Shown here piece after piece: positions 36,350-46,149 of a stretch of 64,000 bases of DNA; the first letter of the stretch is position 1; each line of letters begins with the position of its first letter. Below the pieces are notes generated by a model. That model made no database searches, was not told the origin of the DNA, and saw only the letters and a list, made by a program, of their open reading frames with translations. The stretch is from NCBI RefSeq assembly GCF_009363255.1, contig NZ_CP045318.1, positions 3,461,501 to 3,525,500 of the forward strand, given 5' to 3'. Both the position numbers and the translations under genes were made by a program. Source of the stretch: Roseivivax sp. THAF197b. GTDB lineage: Bacteria; Pseudomonadota; Alphaproteobacteria; Rhodobacterales; Rhodobacteraceae.

Positions 36350-38263
36350 TCAGCCCTGCTTGCGGTCTTCGCCAAGGTCCTCGAAGTCGGCATCGACAAC
36401 ATCGTCGTCGGAGCCGCCTTCGCCCTGATCCGCCTCGGGCTGGGTGTCGCCATCATCGGCCTGGGCCTTGTAGATCGCCTCGCCCAGCTTCATCGACGCC
36501 TCGGTGACGTTCTGGATGCCGGACTTGATCTTCTCGGCATCCTCACCCTCGAGGTCGTCTTTCAGCGCGGCCACGGCCAGTTCGATCGCCTCGACGGTGG
36601 TCGGGTCGACCTTGTCACCATGATCCTCGACCGACTTCTCGGTGGCGTGGATCAGGCTTTCCGCCTGGTTCTTGGCCTCGACGAGTTCGCGGCGCTGCTT
36701 GTCGGCATCCGCGTTCTCCTCGGCATCCTTGACCATCTGCTCGATATCCGCGTCGGACAGACCGCCGGAAGCCTGGATGGTGATCTTCTGCTCCTTGTTG
36801 GTGCCCTTGTCCTTGGCGCCAACGGAGACGATGCCGTTCGCGTCGATGTCGAAGGTCACCTCGATCTGGGGCATGCCGCGCGGTGCGGGCGGGATGTCCT
36901 CGAGGTTGAACTGGCCGAGCATCTTGTTATCCGCCGCCATCTCGCGCTCACCCTGGAAGACCCGGATGGTCACCGCGTTCTGGTTGTCCTCGGCGGTGGA
37001 GAAGACCTGGCTCTTCTTCGTCGGGATCGTGGTGTTGCGGTCGATCAGGCGGGTGAAGACGCCACCCAGCGTCTCGATGCCGAGCGACAGCGGCGTCACG
37101 TCCAGAAGAACCACGTCCTTCACGTCACCCTGCAGAACACCGGCCTGGATGGCGGCACCCATGGCAACCACTTCGTCCGGGTTCACACCCTTGTGCGGCT
37201 CCTTGCCGAAGAACTTGGTCACTTCCTCGACGACCTTGGGCATCCGTGTCTGACCGCCGACGAGAACGACCTCGTCGATGTCGGAGGTGGAGAGGCCCGC
37301 ATCCTTCAGCGCGGCCTGGCACGGCTTGATCGACGCCTTGATCAGATCACCGACGAGGCTTTCCAGCTTCGCGCGGGTCAGCTTCATAACCATATGCAGC
37401 GGCTGACCGTTGGACCCCATCGAGATGAACGGCTGGTTGATCTCGGTCTGGGAAGCCGAGGACAGTTCGATCTTCGCCTTTTCCGCAGCCTCCTTGAGGC
37501 GCTGAAGGGCCATCTTGTCCTTGGTCAGATCGACATTGTTCTCTTTCTTGAACTCGTCCGCCAGGTAATTGACGATCCGCATGTCGAAATCTTCACCGCC
37601 GAGGAACGTGTCGCCGTTGGTCGACTTCACCTCGAACAGGCCGTCATCGATCTCGAGAATGGTGACGTCGAAGGTACCGCCGCCGAGGTCATAGACCGCG
37701 ATCGTCTTGGTTTCCTTCTTGTCGAGACCGTAAGCGAGCGCCGCCGCTGTGGGCTCGTTGATGATGCGCAGCACTTCGAGGCCCGCGATCTTGCCCGCGT
37801 CCTTGGTGGCCTGACGCTGCTGGTCGTTGAAATAGGCCGGGACGGTGATGACCGCCTGGTCGACCTCTTCACCGAGATAGCTCTCGGCGGTCTCTTTCAT
37901 CTTCTGCAGAATGAAGGCCGAAATCTGGGAGGGCGAATACTTCTCGCCGCGCGCCTCGACCCAGGCGTCACCGTTGCCGCCGTCGATGATCTCGTACGGC
38001 ATGTTCTTCTTGTCTTTGTTCAGATCGCTGTCGTCGAACCGACGACCGATCAGACGCTTGACGCCGAACACGGTATTTTCGGGGTTGGTCACGGCCTGGC
38101 GCTTGGCAGGCTGACCGACGAGACGCTCTTCTTCGGCGAAGGCCACGATGGACGGGGTCGTCCGCGCGCCTTCGGCATTCTCGATCACCCGGGCCTGGCT
38201 GCCATCCATGATTGCGACGCAGCTATTGGTGGTGCCGAGGTCGATACCGATCACTTTACCCAT
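36350..38263 (-). CDS. dnaK: Chaperone DnaK (Hsp70)
   Basis: 637-residue ATP-dependent chaperone. The N-terminal ATPase domain shows [51 protein letters not shown] and [11 protein letters not shown]. The substrate domain begins after the linker [18 protein letters not shown]. The C-terminal tail is acidic and ends [17 protein letters not shown]. The start is the ATG before GKVIGIDLG; eight in-frame codons upstream are not conserved in the family. A near-perfect alphaproteobacterial RpoH promoter lies 120 bases upstream. Confidence 0.98.
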   Translation of the reverse strand: MGKVIGIDLGTTNSCVAIMDGSQARVIENAEGARTTPSIVAFAEEERLVGQPAKRQAVTNPENTVFGVKRLIGRRFDDSDLNKDKKNMPYEIIDGGNGDAWVEARGEKYSPSQISAFILQKMKETAESYLGEEVDQAVITVPAYFNDQQRQATKDAGKIAGLEVLRIINEPTAAALAYGLDKKETKTIAVYDLGGGTFDVTILEIDDGLFEVKSTNGDTFLGGEDFDMRIVNYLADEFKKENNVDLTKDKMALQRLKEAAEKAKIELSSASQTEINQPFISMGSNGQPLHMVMKLTRAKLESLVGDLIKASIKPCQAALKDAGLSTSDIDEVVLVGGQTRMPKVVEEVTKFFGKEPHKGVNPDEVVAMGAAIQAGVLQGDVKDVVLLDVTPLSLGIETLGGVFTRLIDRNTTIPTKKSQVFSTAEDNQNAVTIRVFQGEREMAADNKMLGQFNLEDIPPAPRGMPQIEVTFDIDANGIVSVGAKDKGTNKEQKITIQASGGLSDADIEQMVKDAEENADADKQRRELVEAKNQAESLIHATEKSVEDHGDKVDPTTVEAIELAVAALKDDLEGEDAEKIKSGIQNVTEASMKLGEAIYKAQADDGDTQPEADQGEGGSDDDVVDADFEDLGEDRKQG

Positions 38264-38382
38264 GATTTCGATCCCTTCTTGATTCAAGGCGATGTCCCGA
38301 AACGGGGACCCATTCCGGCATTCCCCATCCCGATTTCCGATGCGCGACCCGGGCGGTGGCCCCGATCACGCGGTCGTGGGGT

Positions 38383-38411
38383 ATATAAGAAGCGGGTTTT
38401 GGGGCTGCAAG
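38383..38411 (-). promoter_or_regulatory. Heat-shock (RpoH) promoter of dnaK-dnaJ
   Basis: On the minus strand CTTG (38411-38408), 18 bases, then CTTATAT (38389-38383). The published alphaproteobacterial heat-shock consensus is CTTG, 17-18 bases, CYTATNT, so every defined base and the spacing agree. The -10 ends about 120 bases before the dnaK ATG, leaving a long leader. Confidence 0.85.
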
Positions 38412-38489
38412 CGCCGCTGCGGGAAAGAATCCGCGGATTTTCAGGATTGGTCCTGCGGGGGGTTTTCCTCCGGGCCGCGCTGGCGCAGC

Positions 38490-39104
38490 ATGGCGGGCAT
38501 GCCTCAACCCGTTCTTTTGCGCGATGTCGCGATCTATCCCGAACTCCTCGACCGTGCCGAGCAGGAGCGGCTGGTCGAAGATTTGCGCGCCTGTCTGGCG
38601 CAGGCTTCGCTGGTCACGCCCGTCACGCCGCGCGGGCACAAGATGTCGGTCGCGATGTCGGCTGCGGGCCGCTTCGGCTGGGTGACGGACCGCAAGGGGT
38701 ATCGCTACGAAGACCGTCATCCCTCGGGCACGGCCTGGCCGCCGATCCCGGAGCGGGTTCTTGCGGTCTGGGACGCGGTCTCCGGCAGCACGCGCCGCCC
38801 CGAATGCTGCCTCATCAACTGGTACGCGGAAGGCGCGAAGATGGGTCTGCATCAGGATCGCGACGAGGCGGATTTCAATGAGCCGGTCGTGTCCATCTCG
38901 CTCGGCGATGACGCGCTCTTTCGCATCGGAAACGAGACCCGCGGCGGCAAGACCGAGTCGATCTGGCTGAGGTCGGGGGATGTGGCGGTGATGGGCGGTG
39001 CGGCGCGGCTGCGCTATCACGGCATCGACCGCATCCGGCCGGGATCGTCGACGCTGCTGCCGAAGGGGGGCCGGATCAACCTGACCCTGCGGGTCGTCAC
39101 CTAG
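38490..39104 (+). CDS. alkB: DNA/RNA dealkylase AlkB
   Basis: 204-residue Fe(II)/2-oxoglutarate dioxygenase that repairs 1-methyladenine and 3-methylcytosine. Iron ligands lie in LHQDRDEADF (HxD) and in LRYHGIDRI; the 2-oxoglutarate arginine pair is in INLTLRVV. The substrate lid pattern WPPIPERVL and CLINWYAEGAKMG are family-typical. ATG 38490 and ATG 38499 are both possible; neither has a good ribosome site. It is divergent from dnaK. Its TAG stop overlaps the convergent SH3 gene's TAG in the sequence CTAG. Confidence 0.93.
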   Translation: MAGMPQPVLLRDVAIYPELLDRAEQERLVEDLRACLAQASLVTPVTPRGHKMSVAMSAAGRFGWVTDRKGYRYEDRHPSGTAWPPIPERVLAVWDAVSGSTRRPECCLINWYAEGAKMGLHQDRDEADFNEPVVSISLGDDALFRIGNETRGGKTESIWLRSGDVAVMGGAARLRYHGIDRIRPGSSTLLPKGGRINLTLRVVT

Positions 39105-39694
39105 TCGGGTGCGACCGAGCAGCAGCCGGAATAAAGCGTGTCGCCGATCAGGAAATCCGCCGTCAGGCCGTAAAGCCGGTCCGACATGCCGTCGCTGCAT
39201 TCGGCCCGCCCCATCACGAGGATCGCGCGCTCCGCCCCGGCCTCGCCCGCGAAGGCGAAGCGGTCCGGACGCCCGGAGGCGCGTGTGCGCAGCGTGATAG
39301 GTCCGGATTGCAGCCCCTTGTCGAAGAACTGGAAGGCGAACATGTCGCCCGAAATGTCGAGCGACCAGAACGGCTCCGTCCCGAAGCAGGTCTGCGGATC
39401 AGGCAACCCTTCAGCCCATTGCCCCGCCTGTCGGCTCAGGAACGACAGCGATGCCCAGCCCGAGCGTTCCTGCGTGTTGACGCGGCCCCAGCCGCCATCG
39501 ATCGCGGAGACCTCGATATCGGAGGCATCGGGCGCCAGGGTGCCGATCTGTGTGGAAGAGGCCGATGGCCCCTCGCGGACATTCAGCACGTCGTCCGCCG
39601 CAACCCCGGTCACATCGTAGAGCGCGGGCAGGTCCTGCGCGGCCACCGGCGCGGCGAAAAGAATCGCCGCCAGCAGGGCCGACGCGCCCCTCAT
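39101..39694 (-). CDS. Exported SH3-domain protein downstream of kpsM
   Basis: 197-residue periplasmic protein. A signal peptide (MRGASALLAAILFAAPVAAQ) precedes a bacterial SH3 domain (about 25-90; VLNVREGPSASSTQIGTL, GWGRVNTQERSGWAS). The C-terminal part begins with FGTEPFWSLDISGD, resembling the COG3650-type domain, and has several Cys (AECSDG, GCC). The ATG overlaps the kpsM stop (ATGA), so it is translated from the same message. SH3 domains often bind cell-wall or surface polymers; a role beside the capsule permease is inferred only from this coupling. Confidence 0.75.
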   Translation of the reverse strand: MRGASALLAAILFAAPVAAQDLPALYDVTGVAADDVLNVREGPSASSTQIGTLAPDASDIEVSAIDGGWGRVNTQERSGWASLSFLSRQAGQWAEGLPDPQTCFGTEPFWSLDISGDMFAFQFFDKGLQSGPITLRTRASGRPDRFAFAGEAGAERAILVMGRAECSDGMSDRLYGLTADFLIGDTLYSGCCSVAPD

Positions 39695-40521
39695 CGGCGC
39701 GCGCCCCAGGAGACGGAGATGTTCCGCCGCGTGTAGAATTCGAGCATCAGACCAATCATCACGAAGGTCACGATACACCAAAGCGGGTATTCAAGCGAGG
39801 AATTCCGCGGCCAGTAGTTCAAGAAAGCATAGCCGCGCGCCTGGTCGATGGCGTGAAAGAGCGGGTTCCAGTCGAACATGGCCAGCATCTTCGGGGGCAG
39901 CATGTTGGCCGCGAACATCTTGCCCGAGGCGATCATGTTGGCCCGCGCATAGATCGTGGTGGCCATCCCGATGGGCACCGGCGCCCAGGGCGCGGCGGCC
40001 ATGAAGACCATGCCGATGGCAGCACCCGACCCCCAGGCGACAAGCAACATCCCGTAGGCCTTCACCGGCTGATGGATGGAGGCAAGCGCCCCCGGCGCGA
40101 TCCAGGCGTCATAGACAAACAGGATCAGGATCAACGTGATCGTCTGCGTGTAAAGCGTCGACATCATCGCCGACAGGATCGTCACGAAGGTGTTCATCGG
40201 CGCGTGCAGCATCATCGGGCCCAGCGCATTGCCCGCGGCGCGCACGGCGCTCATCGTCTTGATATGGGACATGTAGAGGAAGACGCCCGACATGATGAAC
40301 ACCATGTAATCGCCGCGAATGGGCGCAGACCGCATCCCCAGAAGCTGAAACATGAAGAAGAAGGCCAGCGTGAAGATCACGGTCTGCGCCATGTTCATCA
40401 CGATCGCCATGATCGCGTTGTTATGCCCCTGACGCACGGAGCGTGCGGCATTGTGGAAGATCAGCTCCGCAATCTGGAGGGCACCCGCGGCTTTGGTGCG
40501 CGGTTTGTTTGCTTCGAACAT
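39691..40521 (-). CDS. kpsM: Capsular polysaccharide export ABC permease
   Basis: 276-residue inner-membrane protein of the ABC-2 type with six hydrophobic segments (for example VIFTLAFFFMFQLLGM, ITLILILFVYDAWIAPG, CIVTFVMIGLMLEFYTRR). The central part MFDWNPLFHAIDQARG is the characteristic KpsM/Wzm pattern. It should pair with the KpsT ATPase encoded at 6828-7487; no other suitable ATPase is adjacent. The gene is divergent from cysQ and the glycosyltransferase series across 126 bases, and its stop overlaps the SH3-domain gene. Confidence 0.9.
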   Translation of the reverse strand: MFEANKPRTKAAGALQIAELIFHNAARSVRQGHNNAIMAIVMNMAQTVIFTLAFFFMFQLLGMRSAPIRGDYMVFIMSGVFLYMSHIKTMSAVRAAGNALGPMMLHAPMNTFVTILSAMMSTLYTQTITLILILFVYDAWIAPGALASIHQPVKAYGMLLVAWGSGAAIGMVFMAAAPWAPVPIGMATTIYARANMIASGKMFAANMLPPKMLAMFDWNPLFHAIDQARGYAFLNYWPRNSSLEYPLWCIVTFVMIGLMLEFYTRRNISVSWGARR

Positions 40522-40647
40522 GGGGCCTGCTCCGCTCCCGGTCGGTCCTGGCCATCACTGCTTGCGGCCAATTGTTTCGCGCACCATAAGTTCAGGGCGA
40601 TTTCAAATCAATGAACGCGACGATTGTGCCGCGGGAAAGGCGAGACT

Positions 40648-41445
40648 TTGAATTATTCGGAATTGACGAAAATCCTTCGCAAATTGGCGCTCGAAGCGGG
40701 CGACAAGATCATGGACATCTACAATGCGGACGATTTCGACGTGAAGACGAAGTCCGACGCCTCCCCCGTGACCGAAGCCGACGAGGCCGCCGATGCCCTG
40801 ATCTCTGCCGGGTTGCGCGATGCCTTCCCCGATGTCGCCCTGGTGACCGAGGAACAGGCCGACAGCCACGAGCAGGACGTCTCCACCTTCCTGATTGTCG
40901 ATCCGCTGGACGGCACCAAGGAATTCATCAATCGCCGCGGCGACTTCACGGTGAATATCGCGCTCGTCGAAGACGGCCTGCCCACGCGCGGCGTGGTCTA
41001 TGCGCCCGCGAAAGGCCGGATGTTCTATACCGACAGCGTCGGCACCTCGGTCGAGGAAGAGGGCCCGTTCGACCCCGACACGCCCGGCGAGACGAAGCCT
41101 CTCAAGGTGACGGACCCGGACAATGCGGCATTGATGGTCGTCGCCTCGAAATCGCACCGCGACGCGGCCACCGACGAGTATATCGGCCTTTATGACGTGA
41201 AGGACATGACCTCGGCGGGATCGTCGCTGAAGTTCTGCCTCGTCGCGACCGGGGAGGCGGATCTCTATCCGCGTCTGGGCCGCACGATGGAATGGGACAC
41301 CGCCGCCGGGCATGCGGTTCTGGCGGGCGCGGGCGGGCGCGTCGTGCGTTTCGACAACCACAGCACCCTGACCTACGGCAAGCCGGGCTTCGCGAACCCG
41401 TTCTTCATCGCCTATGCCCCGGGTGTCGATCTGAAAAAGGGCTGA
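40648..41445 (+). CDS. cysQ: 3'(2'),5'-bisphosphate nucleotidase
   Basis: 265-residue phosphatase of the inositol monophosphatase superfamily. Motifs: SPVTEADEAAD, VTEEQADSH, VDPLDGTKEFINRRGDFTVN (metal site, CysQ-typical KEF) and MEWDTAAGHAVLAGAGG. CysQ converts PAP to AMP, removing the inhibitory by-product of PAPS-dependent sulfation. The start is TTG at 40648, seven bases after GAAAGG-like sequence; another in-frame TTG eight codons upstream lacks one. It leads the plus-strand polysaccharide series that ends with a sulfotransferase, a meaningful pairing. Confidence 0.92.
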   Translation: MNYSELTKILRKLALEAGDKIMDIYNADDFDVKTKSDASPVTEADEAADALISAGLRDAFPDVALVTEEQADSHEQDVSTFLIVDPLDGTKEFINRRGDFTVNIALVEDGLPTRGVVYAPAKGRMFYTDSVGTSVEEEGPFDPDTPGETKPLKVTDPDNAALMVVASKSHRDAATDEYIGLYDVKDMTSAGSSLKFCLVATGEADLYPRLGRTMEWDTAAGHAVLAGAGGRVVRFDNHSTLTYGKPGFANPFFIAYAPGVDLKKG

Positions 41446-41452
41446 GCCCCGC

Positions 41453-42682
41453 ATGACAATGCGGCCCGTCAGCATCGTCGTTGTCAGCCGGGACCGACCG
41501 GCGGCGCTGGCGCGGTGCATCACCGGGCTGGCGCAGCTCGACCACGCGCCCTTCGAGGTGGTGGTGGTCGCCTGCCACGACGGGCTCGCCGCGATAGAAG
41601 CGCATCCCAAGGCCGCCGAGATCAAGACGGTGGCCTATGACCTGCCCAACATCTCGGCGGCGCGCAATCGCGGCATCGCCGCCGCCGCGGGCGAGGTCGT
41701 GGCCTTCATCGACGATGACGCCGTACCGGAGCCGTCCTGGCTGTCGCGCCTGACAGCCCCCTTCGAGACAGACGCGGTCGCGGCCACGGGCGGTTTCGTC
41801 ATCGGGCGCAACGGGTTTTCGCTGCAATGGGGGGCGGGCACCGTCGATGTGACGGGCAATCGGCACCCCCTGCATCTCGACGACGAGGCGCCCGAAATCC
41901 TCCATCCGGCGGCGGGCCGCGCGATCAAGACCGAGGGCACCAACATGGCCGTTCGGCGCGACGTGCTGGCGCGCCTTGGCGGCTTCGACCCGGCCTATCG
42001 CTTCTTTCTCGACGAGACCGATCTGAACATGCGGATCGCGGCCACCGGCGCCGGCACCGCCCTGGTGCCCCTGGCGCGGGTCCATCACGGGATCGCGCCG
42101 AGCGCGCGGCGCCATGCCGACCGCACTCCGCGCGACCTGACCGAGATCGGCGCCTCGAAGGCCGTGTTCCTGCGCCGCCATGCCCCTTCGGAGCTGCATC
42201 AGGCGGCCCTTGCGGCCTTTCACAAGGAACAGCGGACGCGCCTTCTACGGGCGATGCAACGCGGCCCGCTCGATCCGGGTGACGTGGTGCGGCTAATGCG
42301 GGGGCTGGCCCGCGGGATCAAGGCGGGGCAGGCGCGCGAGCTTTCCACGCTTGCCCCCCTGCCCCGCGCGGCTTCAGGGTTTCTGCCGTTTTCGGCCGCA
42401 CCCGGCGCATCGCACCGCCTGATCCCCTGCCGCGTCTGGGCGCGGAGCGCCGCCGACAATGAGGCGCAGAGGGCCGTCAAGGCGGGAGATACGGTCACGC
42501 GGCTCTGCCTCAGCCCGACCACGCTTTACCACAGGATGCGGTTTCGCCCCGACGGGGTCTGGGTTCAGGATGGTGGCCTTTTCGGACGATCAGACCGGGA
42601 CGGGCCGGTCTTCCGGTGGCGGACGTTCGCCGGTCGCGTGAACGAGGAAGCGGCGCGACTACGCCGGTTTCGCAACCTTTGA
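41453..42682 (+). CDS. Glycosyltransferase family 2
   Basis: 409-residue GT-A enzyme. The N-terminal catalytic domain shows SIVVVSRDRPAALARCITGL, ISAARNRGIAAAAGEVVAFI, DDD for metal-nucleotide binding, and EGTNMAVRRDVLARLGGFD with the acceptor-side motif ETDLNMRI. The C-terminal 170 residues form a separate basic domain with no familiar pattern. It begins eight bases after cysQ. The sugar donor and linkage cannot be predicted. Confidence 0.87.
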   Translation: MTMRPVSIVVVSRDRPAALARCITGLAQLDHAPFEVVVVACHDGLAAIEAHPKAAEIKTVAYDLPNISAARNRGIAAAAGEVVAFIDDDAVPEPSWLSRLTAPFETDAVAATGGFVIGRNGFSLQWGAGTVDVTGNRHPLHLDDEAPEILHPAAGRAIKTEGTNMAVRRDVLARLGGFDPAYRFFLDETDLNMRIAATGAGTALVPLARVHHGIAPSARRHADRTPRDLTEIGASKAVFLRRHAPSELHQAALAAFHKEQRTRLLRAMQRGPLDPGDVVRLMRGLARGIKAGQARELSTLAPLPRAASGFLPFSAAPGASHRLIPCRVWARSAADNEAQRAVKAGDTVTRLCLSPTTLYHRMRFRPDGVWVQDGGLFGRSDRDGPVFRWRTFAGRVNEEAARLRRFRNL

Positions 42683-42778
42683 CGCGGTCGGAGTAGTTTT
42701 TCAGTATTCCCATGTCATTGGCGGGTGTTAATCACCGACCCGAAAGATATGGTTCAGCGAGTGGATTAGGAGCATTTC

Positions 42779-43669
42779 ATGTCGAACACGGTTTCAAAGG
42801 CCATCTTCCCGGTTGCGGGTCTGGGCACGCGGTTTCTGCCCGCGACAAAGTCGGTGCCGAAGGAGATCATGACCCTCGTGGACCGTCCGCTCGTGCAATA
42901 CGCCATCGACGAGGCGCGCGCGGCGGGCATCAAGGAGTTCATCTTCGTGACCTCGCGCGGCAAGGGCGCGCTTGAGGATTACTTCGACATCGCCCCGCAA
43001 CTCGAATCCGAGCTTGCCGCCAAGGGCAAGGACGAGCTTCTGGAGATCCTGAAATCCACCAACATGGAATCGGGTGAGGTCGCCTATACCCGTCAGCACA
43101 AGGCGCTTGGGCTCGGTCATGCGGTCTGGTGCGCCCGGCGTCTCATCGGGGATGAGCCCTTCGCGGTCATGCTGCCCGACGACGTGATCGCCGCCGAGAC
43201 GCCCTGCCTTCAGCAGATGGTCGAGGCCTATGCGGAAACCGGCGGCAACATGGTCGCCGCGATGGAAGTGCCCCAGGAAAAGACCTCGGCCTACGGGATC
43301 CTCGACGCCCAGCGGGAAGGCGAGGCGCTGGTCAAGGTGCGCGGCATGGTCGAAAAGCCCAAGGCCGAGGAGGCGCCCTCGAACCTCGCGGTGATCGGCC
43401 GGTATATCCTGAGCCCCAAGATCCTCGACAACCTGAACACCATGAAGGCCGGCGCCGGGGGCGAGATCCAGCTCACCGACGCCATCGCACAGGAAATCGA
43501 CGGCGAAGGCGTGCACGGGCTCTGCTTTGAGGGCGAGCGGTACGATTGCGGCTCGAAGGCGGGCTTCCTGCAGGCGACCGTGGCCTTCGGTCTGAACCGA
43601 CCCGACCTGCGCGACGATCTGCGCGCCTTCCTCCATGAGACAGTCGCCGCGGACAAGGCGGCGGGCTGA
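42779..43669 (+). CDS. galU: UTP-glucose-1-phosphate uridylyltransferase
   Basis: 296-residue nucleotidyltransferase making UDP-glucose from UTP and glucose-1-phosphate. Diagnostic: FPVAGLGTRFLPATKSVPKE (nucleotide site), VMLPDDVIA, GMVEKPKAEEAPSNLAVIGRY and GEIQLTDAI. Length and motifs are complete. TTAGGAG lies upstream of the ATG. It supplies the activated sugar for the surrounding glycosyltransferases and, after oxidation elsewhere, UDP-glucuronate. The 96-base gap before it may hold its own promoter. Confidence 0.95.
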   Translation: MSNTVSKAIFPVAGLGTRFLPATKSVPKEIMTLVDRPLVQYAIDEARAAGIKEFIFVTSRGKGALEDYFDIAPQLESELAAKGKDELLEILKSTNMESGEVAYTRQHKALGLGHAVWCARRLIGDEPFAVMLPDDVIAAETPCLQQMVEAYAETGGNMVAAMEVPQEKTSAYGILDAQREGEALVKVRGMVEKPKAEEAPSNLAVIGRYILSPKILDNLNTMKAGAGGEIQLTDAIAQEIDGEGVHGLCFEGERYDCGSKAGFLQATVAFGLNRPDLRDDLRAFLHETVAADKAAG

Positions 43670-43865
43670 GCCCATGGCGCTGCTGCCTCCCGCGCCGTGA
43701 CCAATCGCGAGGTCCCGATGACCGCGGGTGCCCGCCGCGCCCGGGATGCGACCAAGCGCGTTTCGAACTCTTCCCGCGCGGCCGATGAACCCGGCCGCGC
43801 GCCCCATCGCTCCACCGGGACGCCGATGATCGAAGGTGCCCGGGCCCGGCAGCAAACCGGCCATC

Positions 43866-45077
43866 ATGAGCGTTGAGCCCCAAGCCCGCTGCCTCGACCT
43901 GACGCGGCTGGTCAGCCGCGCGGGACGGCAGATGACTGGCGTGGACAGGGTCGAACGGGCCTACCTCGCGCACCTCATCGCGGCGCCCGCGCCGCTTTTC
44001 GGCCTGATCCGAACCGCCCTCGGCTACCTGCTGATCGACGAGGCGGGTTGCGCCGCTTTCGAGGAGCGTCTGGACAAGGGCGAGATCGGCACGCCCACCC
44101 TCTTCTCCCGGCTTGCCAGACGCGGCGATCCGGTCCGCGCGGGCGTCGAAAGCGATCTACGGCGCGATGCCATCGCCCGCGCACGACCGCGCCAATTGGG
44201 CCGGATGCTGGCCCGGCACCTGCCCCCGGGCACAAGCTATCTCAACGTGGGGCACAGCAGCCTGACGGGCGCCACGTTCCGCGGGCTCAGGGCCGTGCCG
44301 GGGCTGCGCATCGCGGTGATGATCCACGATACCATCCCGCTCGATCTGCCGCAGATGCAGCGGCCGGGCAGCGTGCCGCGCTTTCGCGCTCTCTTCGACC
44401 GGGTGATGGCCGAGGCCGATCTGATCATCGCCAATTCGCAGGCCACGGCGGACGATATCGCGCGCCACTGCCCCGATCCGCCGGAGATCCTTGTGGCGCA
44501 TCTGGGCGTCGCGCCGCCGCAGCCCGGCGCGGCCCCTGACGGACCCCGGCAGGATGCGCCCTATTTCGTGGCGCTTGGCACGATCGAGCCGCGCAAGAAC
44601 CATGCCTTCCTGCTCGATATCTGGGAGGATCTGGTCGCGCGCCACGGCCATGCCGCTCCGCACCTTCTGATCCTTGGCGCGCGGGGCTGGAACAATGACG
44701 AGGTTTTCGCACGGCTCGATCTGCAACCACCCCATGTGCACGAGCTTGCCGGTCTCGACGATGCCGCGGTCACGGCCCTTTTGCGGGACAGTCGCGGCCT
44801 GCTCTTCCCGAGCCTTGCCGAAGGGTTCGGCCTGCCCCCCGCCGAAGCCCTGCAATTGGGCGTACCTGTCTTGTGCAACACACTTCCGGTGCTGCGCGAA
44901 GTGTTGGGCGATCAAGCCATTTACGCCGATTTGCACGACCGCTATCCTTGGGAGGCGGCGATTATCCGTCTGGCACAGCAGACAAAGCCGCCGCGATCTG
45001 AAATGACTGACCAGTCGGCCGCATGGACCCCGCCCGACTGGCGCAGCCATTTCAAGAGGTTGTTAAACCGGGTCTGA
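43866..45077 (+). CDS. Glycosyltransferase family 4-like
   Basis: 403-residue GT-B enzyme. The N-terminal domain opens with CLDLTRLVSRAGRQMTGVDR, a pattern seen in a subgroup of mannosyl- and rhamnosyltransferases of polysaccharide loci. The C-terminal domain carries VALGTIEPRKNHAFLLDIWE and the donor-binding FPSLAEGFGLPPAEALQLG (GT4 E-x7-E type). ATG 43866 is chosen as the start nearest the conserved N-terminus. A 196-base gap with no visible gene separates it from galU. Confidence 0.85.
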   Translation: MSVEPQARCLDLTRLVSRAGRQMTGVDRVERAYLAHLIAAPAPLFGLIRTALGYLLIDEAGCAAFEERLDKGEIGTPTLFSRLARRGDPVRAGVESDLRRDAIARARPRQLGRMLARHLPPGTSYLNVGHSSLTGATFRGLRAVPGLRIAVMIHDTIPLDLPQMQRPGSVPRFRALFDRVMAEADLIIANSQATADDIARHCPDPPEILVAHLGVAPPQPGAAPDGPRQDAPYFVALGTIEPRKNHAFLLDIWEDLVARHGHAAPHLLILGARGWNNDEVFARLDLQPPHVHELAGLDDAAVTALLRDSRGLLFPSLAEGFGLPPAEALQLGVPVLCNTLPVLREVLGDQAIYADLHDRYPWEAAIIRLAQQTKPPRSEMTDQSAAWTPPDWRSHFKRLLNRV

Positions 45078-45138
45078 TAACCGGTGAAGGTTCGAGGCAC
45101 TCTCTGTGCCGCATGGTAGGTTGTGAGCGGGAGCGGAT

Positions 45139-46149
45139 TTGGGCGTCTGGCAATCATACAGGCTGCGATTGCAACGTCGGCGCTGGCGCATCCGCGCCTT
45201 CCGCAAGCGCCGCGATCTGCGCGCCATTGCCGATCGGACCAAGCAGATCAAGCCGTCCGATATCCTCGTGATCTCCACAGCACGGAACGAGGGCGTGCGC
45301 CTGCCATACTTCCTCAAATACTACCGCGAGATGGGCGTCGATCACTTCCTGATGGTCGACAATGACAGCACGGATGGCTCGCTCGACTATCTGTCGAAGC
45401 AACCCGATGTCTCGGTCTGGACCACGCGCGCGAGCTACAAGCGCGCGCGGTTCGGCGTCGACTGGATGAACTGGCTGCAGATGAAATACGGCCACGATCA
45501 CTGGTGCCTCGTGGTCGATCCCGACGAGCTGTTTCTCTATCCGTTCTGCGACACGCGGCCGATCCGGGCGCTGACCGATTGGCTGGACGCCTCGTCGATC
45601 AAGTCCTTCGGGGCGATGCTGCTCGACATGTACCCCAAGGGGCGCATCGACGCCGAACCCTATTCCCCGGGCCGCGACCCGCTGGAGATCGCATCGTGGT
45701 TCGACGCGGGCAATTACGCCATTTCGAAGAACCCGAAATTCGGCAATCTGTGGATTCAGGGCGGGCCACGCGCGCGGGCCTTCTTCACCGATGAGCCGGA
45801 GCGGGCACCGGCCCTCAACAAGATCCCGCTGGTCAAGTGGAACCGCCGCTACGCCTATCACAGCTCGACCCATACGCTGCTGCCCCGCGGTCTGAACCTC
45901 GTCTATGACGAATGGGGGGGCGAGAAGGCATCGGGCGTGCTGCTGCACACGAAGTTTCTCGACACCTTCTCGCACAAGGCCGCGGAGGAGCTGGAGCGGC
46001 GCCAGCATTACGGCGGGTCGAAGGAATACCTGGCCTATGCCGCCGGTCTGAAGGAAAACCCGGATCTTTGGTGCAAGTGGAGCGAGAAGTACATCAACTG
46101 GCGCCAGCTTGAGATTCTGGGCCTCATGTCGAAGGGTAACTGGGCATGA
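45139..46149 (+). CDS. Glycosyltransferase family 2-like protein
   Basis: 336-residue protein with a GT-A-like core: ILVISTARNEGVRLPYFLKY, FLMVDNDSTDGSLDYL and the metal motif LVVDPDELF. This matches the Glyco_tranf_2_4 group common in alphaproteobacterial surface polysaccharide loci. The N-terminus is very basic (LRLQRRRWRIRAFRKRR), suiting membrane association. The start is TTG at 45139 with GGGAG five bases upstream. The stop overlaps the GT14-like gene (ATGA). Confidence 0.8.
   Translation: MGVWQSYRLRLQRRRWRIRAFRKRRDLRAIADRTKQIKPSDILVISTARNEGVRLPYFLKYYREMGVDHFLMVDNDSTDGSLDYLSKQPDVSVWTTRASYKRARFGVDWMNWLQMKYGHDHWCLVVDPDELFLYPFCDTRPIRALTDWLDASSIKSFGAMLLDMYPKGRIDAEPYSPGRDPLEIASWFDAGNYAISKNPKFGNLWIQGGPRARAFFTDEPERAPALNKIPLVKWNRRYAYHSSTHTLLPRGLNLVYDEWGGEKASGVLLHTKFLDTFSHKAAEELERRQHYGGSKEYLAYAAGLKENPDLWCKWSEKYINWRQLEILGLMSKGNWA

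Noticed and set aside
36260..38881. An 873-codon plus-strand frame
   Set aside because: It is antisense to dnaK and overlaps alkB in another frame; no ribosome site or family resemblance.
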